This document shows, piece after piece, positions 55,312 to 64,000 of a stretch of 64,000 bases of DNA. The position numbers and the translations under genes are program-made. The first letter of the stretch is position 1. Every line of letters begins with the position of its first letter. This DNA comes from Echinostoma caproni (lineage: Eukaryota; Platyhelminthes; Trematoda; Plagiorchiida; Echinostomatidae): assembly GCA_900618425.1 (NCBI GenBank), contig UZAN01039603.1, positions 66,096-130,095 of the forward strand, written 5' to 3'. Under the pieces are notes generated by a model. The model was not told the DNA's origin. It saw nothing but the letters and a program-made list of their open reading frames with translations, and made no database searches.

Positions 55312-55611
55312 TTCTCATCTCAGACATTGATTTTCTCATGAGATCATAAAAGGAAAACATTCACCAGTGAACGGATCTACTGGGTGCCCTCTCTCCCCCA
55401 AGAATCGGAGTTCGTTTATATTCTTTACAGGTTTACTGCCGGTTGTTGAATTGTGTGTGGGACAACATTATTGATGACTACCAACAAATGATATCTTTGA
55501 ATTTGGTAATGTATCGGGTGACAGAGAGACAGAGAGGGACAGAGCGAATCACTTAACAAAACATTATTTGCATAGTTTCTTTTCATTTGTCAGACCATAT
55601 GAAACGACGGT

Positions 55612-56216
55612 NNNNNNNNNNNNNNNNNNNNNNNNNNNNNNNNNNNNNNNNNNNNNNNNNNNNNNNNNNNNNNNNNNNNNNNNNNNNNNNNNNNNNNNNN
55701 NNNNNNNNNNNNNNNNNNNNNNNNNNNNNNNNNNNNNNNNNNNNNNNNNNNNNNNNNNNNNNNNNNNNNNNNNNNNNNNNNNNNNNNNNNNNNNNNNNNN
55801 NNNNNNNNNNNNNNNNNNNNNNNNNNNNNNNNNNNNNNNNNNNNNNNNNNNNNNNNNNNNNNNNNNNNNNNNNNNNNNNNNNNNNNNNNNNNNNNNNNNN
55901 NNNNNNNNNNNNNNNNNNNNNNNNNNNNNNNNNNNNNNNNNNNNNNNNNNNNNNNNNNNNNNNNNNNNNNNNNNNNNNNNNNNNNNNNNNNNNNNNNNNN
56001 NNNNNNNNNNNNNNNNNNNNNNNNNNNNNNNNNNNNNNNNNNNNNNNNNNNNNNNNNNNNNNNNNNNNNNNNNNNNNNNNNNNNNNNNNNNNNNNNNNNN
56101 NNNNNNNNNNNNNNNNNNNNNNNNNNNNNNNNNNNNNNNNNNNNNNNNNNNNNNNNNNNNNNNNNNNNNNNNNNNNNNNNNNNNNNNNNNNNNNNNNNNN
56201 NNNNNNNNNNNNNNNN
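55612..56216. other. assembly gap of 605 N
   Basis: Undetermined bases. Unlike the first gap, the flanks do not share an obvious duplicated end. The open frames crossing it are artefacts. Confidence 0.98.
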
Positions 56217-57780
56217 ATGCACTGGTTGTATCATTTTTGGTTTGTGCATGTTGGCTACTGAACAGCACGATTCAGAAAATTATAGAGTGCAACTACTCGT
56301 GGTAAAAGCAAACATGAACTGAAACAGATTGCACAATTCTCGTCATCTGAACAAGTAGGATCAACAACGCCAATCCAAACAAAACACACTATGTTCCATT
56401 ATCAGGAAAAATCCTCCAATACATTGCACGATCCATAGGTTTTCTCGAACAAATCTACGGCTAGCAACTTTTTCCTCATATAATTTACCTGTTACTGATT
56501 CTGGTTTATAAGTAAACTGAAAGAAAAAAGATTCACTTACAAGCTGAATGGTATAATTGCTGGAATTGGCCCATATTTTAAGACAAATTGCTGACACAAA
56601 CACCCTTAGTTGACTCTTTGGATGCCTGTCATTGAATGTATTCTTGTTGTGATCGTCAGATTCGCTCCAACCAGTGTTTTACTAGGTAAAACAAAATGTA
56701 TCCCACTTTGATTCGACGGTGAGGCTCCGCAATACCTGCACACCAATTTGCAAGGTGTATACCTGTAACTAACTCTGTTTGGTTATTCTATCAAACCATC
56801 TTATTCACACAGTGACTGTGGAATTGAAGACCTTGTACTCACTGTATAGTCAAGTATGTAGGCCACCAATAAAACTAACAGAATAGTAGATACCAAAACA
56901 AGATCCAACTTTTCCCATCGTCCAAAACAGTGGATTGCTTAACTCAATTCTACCGAGCTAAACCGCATATATATACTTGTGTCATAAATCTACACCATTG
57001 CAGCTCTTAGTGCTCGGTCCCAAAACATTGATATAAGACATAAAGCGAGTTTACAAAGAGAAGCCACAGATATAAATCATCATGTAATTTTACTGGTAAC
57101 CGTTGTTTTGCCTTTCTCTATCAGAACTGACTGCTTTTACCGATCCAACCTCCTATTCTCTATAATCTGTCTGAGCAGAGCTGGAGGAAAACAACGTAAT
57201 CGTGCCTACCCCATTCAAATAGCAAGTAGCAAGCTCAAAACCACGCACTGATCGATTAAGCAGATGTGAGCGCTGCACAACCAAGTTCTGTTTATTTTTC
57301 ATGCGATTTTTGGCATGTCATCTATTTTGCTCCATGGCGTGCACCTATTCATTCGGAGGTAGACGTTCCCACACGCACTGATTCAATCAGACCTCTTTGT
57401 CTCCCCCGAAATGGAACGCGAGTGCGAAAAAATAACACCTCTGAATAATCTGACCATACTTTGATAGTCCAACCTGAATTTAATTCGTTATTATGATTAC
57501 AAAGTAGACACACGAACCCCGAAACGCTTTATCTCCTCATTTCTCATAAACCTGAACTGCACCACCCTAAGAAACGATTTTATCAAACGTGTGTATGTAA
57601 TATGACAGCTGTTTCACACCACTCCAGCATTCCTTAGCGAACTGAATATATGACTTTAAGAAAGTACACTAGGAACCGTACTCAACCGTGCGACAGTTGT
57701 ACACCAAGTGCAGTGAACTGCTACCAATTCAGGCTTTTTTGATGGAAAGTATGTTCATTATTCTAGTCATACTTCGCTGG

Positions 57781-57868
57781 TCGTTGTTGTTGTTACTGCT
57801 GATGCTGGTGTTGTTGTTATTGTTGTTCTGGTTTTGGTGGTGGTGCTGGTTGACGCTGCTACTGCTGA
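57781..57868 (+). repeat. imperfect GTT/GCT/GGT trinucleotide-rich patch
   Basis: An impure TTG/CTG/TGG repeat produces a polyLeu/Trp open frame (57688-57951). This is low complexity and not a membrane protein. Confidence 0.75.
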
Positions 57869-60020
57869 ACGTGAATAACTACAACCAAACCCATGTAACA
57901 CATTGGTTTTGCAGATTAACCCTCATTTGGATTATATCGCATGTTTTCTGAGTCAGCCCCGCTTATAGCAGCCAAATGGCGTTCTCGATCGTAGATAAAT
58001 ACTTTAAAAACGATGAAACCAACCGATNATTCGAGCAGAGTTTTGTTTACATAGATAGAAGTAGTTTTCCAACGCCAAAAAGCTTTGAACGTTGATGACT
58101 GAGCAAATCAACTGAATCGAAACAATTTTCTGGATATTAAGAAAGTCGATGGTTTATTGAAGAATAGTACATCACCCAAAGTTTCTTATTAATTCTGCAT
58201 AGAGTTCCCGAGCTTTTCCCAACTTCAACATCATTTGAAGGCAATCGCTTCGACTTGTATATATTAGGAATAAGTCTTCAGCAGCCACGGAAAGCCATAT
58301 TTAACAGACACACATACATACATCATTTTCTTGGGGAATGCCTCCCGTGGAGCGTGTGTTCGACTAAAATGAGAATCGAGGTGACCGCAAATGAATACAT
58401 CTCTATTTGCTTAATCTGTAGGGAGATTTAGAAAAAAATACAGTAGCCATACTTCTATTGTTAGTATAGTTTGAATTCCCAAATCATGGTCCTTCCTACT
58501 TTAAAGTTGTACTTGGGTTACAGGACTTCAAAGATTTCCGAATTGCCTGGATTCCATTGATCATCAATACAGCTTCACTTGTACGCATTTTCTTGGTAAG
58601 AAGGAGAAGGTTGTCAATTCATTACTTGATAAGCAAACACATTGTTTGTCTATCCTGTATACACAGCCTTGTGTCATTGGGGAATTCTTGCCTCATAACC
58701 GAGTAATTAACGTCTTTGCGTAGCCATCTTAGATGTAGATTTCCAAAATATTTTGCAAGAGAACGGAGGAGCAAATGCAATGCAAGAATTAATCAAATCC
58801 AGCTTGATTCTGGCTTGATATAATGGTTAAAACAGCTGACAAAATACGAACCCCGTCAGAGAGACAATCTGTTCAGTTGTTGTTCATTCTAACAACAACA
58901 TAAGACTGTCATAGGTAACCGATGAAAATCACGTGGGGCACGGTGAAGCGCGTGAAAGAAATGATTCGCTTATTCATTTCACCAACCTTCCCCTCGCTGT
59001 CCGCTGTTACACTTGACTCGCATGTCCTAGATAAGTATGGGAAGGCAGTGGTGATTAGCCCTGATAGAAAGGTTTGCATGAATAAAGAACACATGGATTT
59101 ATAACACAAATTATTAGAAAAACCTCAGGGTTTTGACAGATAAAGGCATCAAAACATAACGCCACTGAATCGACCCTGTCTACTATCATTTTTGACGTGC
59201 TCAATTCAACTGGAGCAAGTAATGCATTCTTTCGCATTTTACTCATAAAGCACTGATTTATGGTATGAAAATAAAACTGCATTATCTACTATTTAGATTA
59301 TTCACATGTCCAGTAGCGTCACCTCTGCCCTGTGGGTTTACAGCAACTAGTCACCGGTCATGTAGGTCAATCAAAGGCTACTAGGAAACCCCGATAAATT
59401 TGGATGAAAGTGGGTGGGGTCAAGCATATGAGTAAAAAGATCATGGGCTCAGCCACCGCCAACTAAATTATATTTAGTTCTCATGACGCAAATCAATATC
59501 AACTAATGCCAAAATACTTCGTGGGTTTGTCAGATGATGTGCCCTGTGAACTATATTGAACTATCTTCTGAAAATAAGCTTATACAATTCAAGCCCGAAA
59601 GAAATGGGTATCTACACAAAAACAATAAGCGGAAAACTGATTGGACTCTGATTCTATACACATGTAACGTTCATGACAATAGAAGGCTGCTGTTAGATTG
59701 TCTGAAGGACATTCAACTATCGTTCTTCTTCATTAGAAATTAAAATTTTGGACAAAAATTCCTTTAAAAATCAAATTCTGGTACACCTCATTAAGAAGCT
59801 CTAGTTCACCGAAACTGGATGAGTTGAATTGATAAAACCAACATAGTGCTTTCCGTTATCATCCCTAATGCACAACACAGAATCAGACAGCGATGACAAC
59901 AAAGGGTTATTTGTTGTTCCGCTGTCGCAACGAACATGCATTCATTTCTGTTGATCACTTGGATCTGACATTGCACAGTTACTGTTTGACAACCGCGCGC
60001 TATAATTACACAGCAAGTAA

Positions 60021-60770
60021 CGCATCGAGAAGGAACACAGGAAAATAGCACACCTAATCAGAAGGAATGTTAAAAGCGTAAAACAAATAACCAGTATTCA
60101 GGGATGGACGCTAACTCATGGTCTGTGGAAGCAGTCCGGTCAAAAATCTGCCGTTTCTCGATTAACCAGCAGTCATCCGGACAAAGACCGGTTAGTCAAG
60201 GGAAATATATTCTTTCCACAAAAGCCCCGGGATACATCAGCTGAGAGCATACAAAAAAGATTATCAGACGCAATCAATAAGGTTTTCTATGCATCCAAGC
60301 TTCGTGTGTTGTTCACTTCCAAGCCAACTGTGTTTGCGACTGAAGGAAAAAGTTCCAGACTCTGCGATCTCACTCTGTGTATACTCTTTTACCCGTTTCT
60401 GTGAAACAACGTACAATCGGTCAGGCGATTGTCTAAACGAAATTGTGAACACCACCCTGCGTGACTGAACACCGGAACGATTGTGTCACTCACCAGTGCA
60501 GTGGTTTTACACCTAGCTGAAACAAATCACACTGTGGGCGTGTCCGAGGCTTTCCGAATCCTGTATAAAGTTCGTAGGTGCTTATCGAGGCAGGTTCGCT
60601 GTCGGATGCTGGTTACAGCAGAAGCGGTGGTCATTCGTCTGCACGACCCCCCTCTGTGTGACCAAAAACAACTTGTGCAAGGGCTAAAGCTTCCCTGGCC
60701 TACCCCTCACACACACCTTTTCACATGTAATCTCGATGATTTGATGAACAGACAAACGAATGTGTGATCA
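60021..60770 (+). mobile_element. decayed Penelope-like retroelement, RT C-terminus and GIY-YIG region
   Basis: Three consecutive plus-strand pieces together match, in order, the end of a Penelope-like element. Piece 1 (about 60021-60404) has SIQKRLSDAINKVFYASKLRVLFTSKP, split here as SIQKRLSDAINKVF and YASKLRVLFTSKP, the reverse-transcriptase thumb region. Piece 2, shifted by +1 (about 60376-60468), has LCVYSFT and TTYNRS where the family has a Cys-rich linker and YIGRS. Piece 3 (60483-60767), back in the first frame, has VVLHLAETNHTVG, TAEAVVIRL and LCDQKQLVQGLKLPWP, the C-terminal end. Two frame changes, an in-frame stop and loss of the GIY-YIG residues show it is dead. The RT core upstream is not recognisable. 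Family assignment is from memory of such elements in flatworms; a non-LTR element with a similar tail is the alternative. Confidence 0.65.
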
Positions 60771-62083
60771 TGGTGAGCCCGATTTCCGGCCTCACGATGA
60801 AATCGTTTCTAGTAATCTGTGATTTTATTTTGTTTTATTTTCACAAGACAATTTTATTCCCAGGTAGTAGTATATAACTAGATGTATTGGCATGAATACG
60901 AATCTCTGAAAACGAGCTTGTTCGCCACTGTTGTTCTGTTTCGAATGTGCTCTGTGGGACTATTTTGACAATATTTATTATCGTATTGGAATAAAAGGAG
61001 AAAAGAATAATCTGAGAAGAAACGCCCCAAACAACCAGTGCCTTCACGCATACAAAAGCACACATAAAATAGGTAGACCGAAATTGGCGAAAACTCACGA
61101 GCATTTAACATTGTCAGTCTGAAGCCAATACACATAGATATTAAGTGACAAGTTGAATTGCCGAGGTAAACAGAAAACCTGCCAGTTGTGTGTCCTTATA
61201 CCTCTGCATAACAAATGGGTGATCACATTTTAAAGGATCGGTGTCTTTTGGTTCCTAACGAGTGGTTGCCTGGGCACCATCTTAGACTTTTTCATATGTG
61301 GGCCTAAATTGTATGTAAACTACTGGCTACGTAGAAAATCAAAGCAATTGACCGTCATAAACCTCTTAAAATAAGACGAATTGGAAAATTTACGGGCAAA
61401 CCAACTAGAACAACCTTATCTTACCCACCGTTGCTTCACAATCACAACTACGATGAAAACATTAATAGAATTCTCCAGACGAATGCGTCACCTGTCGGAA
61501 TCAAGCGTAAAGTTTGCTTGTCTTCAGTAGAATACGGTTATATTTTGATAGACTGATCATTCAGAATAACATGTTTTGGTCTCAATGTGTCTGCTTTTGA
61601 GTTCTCGTGCCCGTTTATCAGTATTTTCGGAGCATTCATTTAGCCTAACCATGGATCATAAGTTGCGACAGATGGGTGTTACCATAGGATACCATTTTAG
61701 ATAATAATAACAAATTTCGGCTACAAGCGCACACTTGAAAACATAGGCTAAAATAAACTAGCTTGTATCCCTAACATTGCCGTTTCTATTTGAATAAATT
61801 TTTTCTTAGTCAATTTTCTTTTTTAGTTTTTTCTCAAAACTTTTACTAAATAAACATGCTGAATACTTTTTTCGCCTGTCTACTATTGTAATTATTTTTC
61901 TAGTTTAATTCCAAGTTTATCAATTGACCTCATTTTGAACAAGGTTATTTTCAGACAGAAACACTCATGTCAAATTGCGCTGCTTGCGTCTTATGATCAG
62001 TAAACGTCGAACGATAACTAAGATTATGTTCAACGAAATGAATAACTCATTTGATCACTCAATGATTTTTTTTTGAGTAACTA

Positions 62084-62169
62084 ATTGATTGAATTACTGA
62101 TTGTTTGATTGATTGATTGGTTGATTGATTGATTGATTGATCGATTGATTGATTGATTGATTGATTGAT

Positions 62170-62232
<63 letters not shown>
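62084..62232 (+). repeat. (TTGA)n tetranucleotide array
   Basis: About 150 bp of TTGA/ATTG units with scattered variants (TCGA, TTGG). On the minus strand it reads as a repeating Ile-Asn-Gln-Ser frame, which is an artefact of the period. Confidence 0.95.
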
Positions 62233-62233
<1 letters not shown>

Positions 62234-62811
62234 AATAAAGCATTTATCTGTTGCCACTTTTGGTAATATGTTGTTTATCAATACATTAATTGATGCTTTC
62301 TGTTTCCACCTGTACATTTCATGGCAATCCTAAATTACTTTCTTTATAGGGACATGAACACATCTATTTCGTGAGAGAAACAAAAATAGCTGCTCTCAAC
62401 AATGACTTTTTTATACTCAAACAACATAACATTTGCGATAAAAAGGGATTACCCTTTTTCTTTCCACGGAATCACATTTATTTGAAACAATTCCAAAAAC
62501 CTTGAAAATATGTACAACTGAATTTGACTGTGGGTTACCAATTTACGTTCAGCAGGTTACCAAATTATCTGTCTTTTTCTCTTATAATTGACAAGGCTTT
62601 GACTCCCTTCCCTTTCAGATTATCCATATTTATTTATTTTCGGAAAACAAAATTGACAAAACATTCTCCGAAGAATCGTGGTTATTGCATTGGCTGTCTG
62701 CCAAAAAATATAGTCAAATATTCTTACGCCCATAAAAGTAAGCATAATTAGACACGTACTCGTGACCACGGGAGGTAGTTTTTATTTCCTTATTAGTCTT
62801 GATTAAGCAAA

Positions 62812-62836
62812 CACCCACGCACACACACACACACAA
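62812..62836 (+). repeat. (CA)n microsatellite
   Basis: About 11 CA units with one or two interruptions. Confidence 0.9.
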
Positions 62837-64000
62837 ATGGAGAGAGGAGGTGAGGGTAAAGAGCTGAGAAGTGTAACCATGTCCTTACACGCATATATGT
62901 TCGACCCTTTCGTGAGACATCTAAATTCGAAAGGTTCCTTATTTCCATTTCTACTTCCCGCTGGTTCCTTGTTACCCCGGGTTTTAATCACCTTATCGGC
63001 TTGTTTTATATCTATTCCTAGCTGACATTTTCGGAGGTCAGATTGAACAAGCAAAACGGGAAATGCTGACCCAGAGATTTCGGCGCTGCCTGCTTCCCAA
63101 TTTTCACTTGACCTTACATTGAACAGGATGATGTTGCGGTGTGAACTTTCAATTGGGATTGCCAATATACTTTTCAGTTTCACACGTATGTGAATTAAAA
63201 ATTCCAATTCACATGAATAAGCATATTTGAAACGGGAAAAATTTGAATACTGTTCAAGCTACGGTCGGCCGAATTTTTAAATCCGTCTTGGAAATAATGG
63301 ACTTATTGCGACATGCATAATTCCTAAGTTGTCCTCGTAAATGTGTTGATATTTTACCTTTAGCACTTCTGGCTCATGGCGGACTAAGAGGAGATCCGGG
63401 GTTTACTCTACGGGTACCCGCAGGCTCTCAGCAGTTATCTTTTAGGGGAAATAACATAATTTGCTCAGTTGTCATATACATTGACGGACAAATTCAACCA
63501 ACCTGGGTTAATGAGCTTTTTCCTTGAAATAGGGCTATTTAATTTACAATTCGGTTCTGACGATTAGGACACTCAGGTTGCAGCAACAGTGTAATTTGGA
63601 TACAAACCAAGGGTTGTCATCAATCGATGTGCAATAAACATCCGCATCGGAGGAGGGCGATACAGTGTCTAATTTTTGTATCCTTTTTATATAATACGCA
63701 TTGATTAGAAGCGTCTCATTATGCACCACCCACAAATAATTTTTCTGTATTTTATTGAAAAATTGCGCAAAATGATTTGGGGGATGAGTGGAGATAAAAG
63801 TGGGGGGAAAAACATCTCACAAAACTCTTCTCTTTTGGGTGTTATAAGGCGGCCTGAATCTTATTAGCATTCAACTAACTTCAGACGGACTTTTTCAATT
63901 GATTTTGCGTATTCCTAACCTGTCATCACATACAGTGGAAAGTGTTTTTGTTCTGATTAGTTTGCAATGGAGACCACATTTTTGGGAGGCGGAAATTGCG

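Larger units (their letters stand above)
51449..64000. other. non-coding or unassigned region with mobile-element remnants
   Basis: Contents I can support are the foldback element (52844-53151), a small hairpin (55286-55311), the 605-base gap (55612-56216), a TNN-rich patch (57781-57868), an N at 58028, the Penelope-like remnant (60021-60770), the (TTGA)n array and a (CA)n run. A 134-codon minus-strand frame at 62803-63207 is open but unrecognised. The rest shows no gene. Confidence 0.55.

Noticed and set aside
55564..56305. Four long open frames on both strands
   Set aside because: All cross the 605-N gap and have no real coding content.
56361..56603. FFLIME on the minus strand, resembling the kinase YLIM/VME hinge
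   Set aside because: The following residues do not fit GGELF, no proper donor follows, and the preceding sequence lacks HPNIV spacing.
57688..57951. polyLeu/Trp ORF resembling membrane segments
   Set aside because: It is produced by an imperfect TTG/CTG/TGG repeat.
62084..62232. Regular repeats considered as a CRISPR-like array
   Set aside because: A 4-bp period without unique spacers; a simple microsatellite in an animal genome.
62803..63207. 134-codon minus-strand ORF
   Set aside because: No domain, no homologue recognised, and it ends in a (CA)n-derived tail. An ORF of this length is expected by chance in 64 kb of six frames.

Overview
The window looks like a gene-poor stretch of an invertebrate animal nuclear genome. 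It is AT-rich by eye (roughly 40% GC, not computed), full of simple repeats and decayed mobile elements, and interrupted by assembly gaps. The only secure coding sequence is two consecutive exons, on the minus strand, of a calcium/calmodulin-dependent protein kinase I (CaMKI). One exon is at 22727-22853 and carries the PEN, DFG and TxCGTPGYV elements. The next is at 344-431 and carries APE, VDCW and IGVIAYIL. They are joined across a 22,295-base intron with matching splice phase and good GT/AG borders. Very large introns, tRNA-derived SINEs and a Penelope-like element with a GIY-YIG-type C-terminus together suggest a flatworm, most likely a trematode. That placement is an inference; nothing in the window proves the species.

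Layout. 1-343: intron downstream of the last visible kinase exon. 344-431: kinase exon. 432-22726: giant intron with an assembly gap (813-1255), a SINE fragment near 2.5 kb, a diverged repeat pair near 6.9 and 7.8 kb, and G-rich and simple-repeat patches. 22727-22853: kinase exon. 22854-64000: over 41 kb in which I could not recognise the N-lobe exons of the kinase. This part holds a diverged repeat pair (28.3/29.5 kb), tRNA-like and SINE sequences (30.5, 31.1 and 38.4 kb), a foldback (MITE-like) element of about 308 bp (52844-53151), a decayed Penelope-like retroelement 3' end (about 60.0-60.8 kb), long (AGT)n and (TTGA)n arrays, and a second large gap (55612-56216).

Three weak candidate coding pieces lie in the same upstream region: a 43-codon hydrophobic minus-strand ORF at 33491-33622, a possible 41-nt minus-strand micro-exon at 37803-37843, and a plus-strand STP-rich ORF ending just before AATAAA at 51176-51448. 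None is strong enough to call a gene.

The window contains no operon, CRISPR array, rRNA or intact tRNA gene, and I found no clear new biological system. The most useful observations are the kinase splice structure with its four-residue insertion, the foldback element, the Penelope-like remnant, and a repeated assembly artefact in which N runs are flanked by short direct duplications, meaning contig ends that overlap but were not merged.
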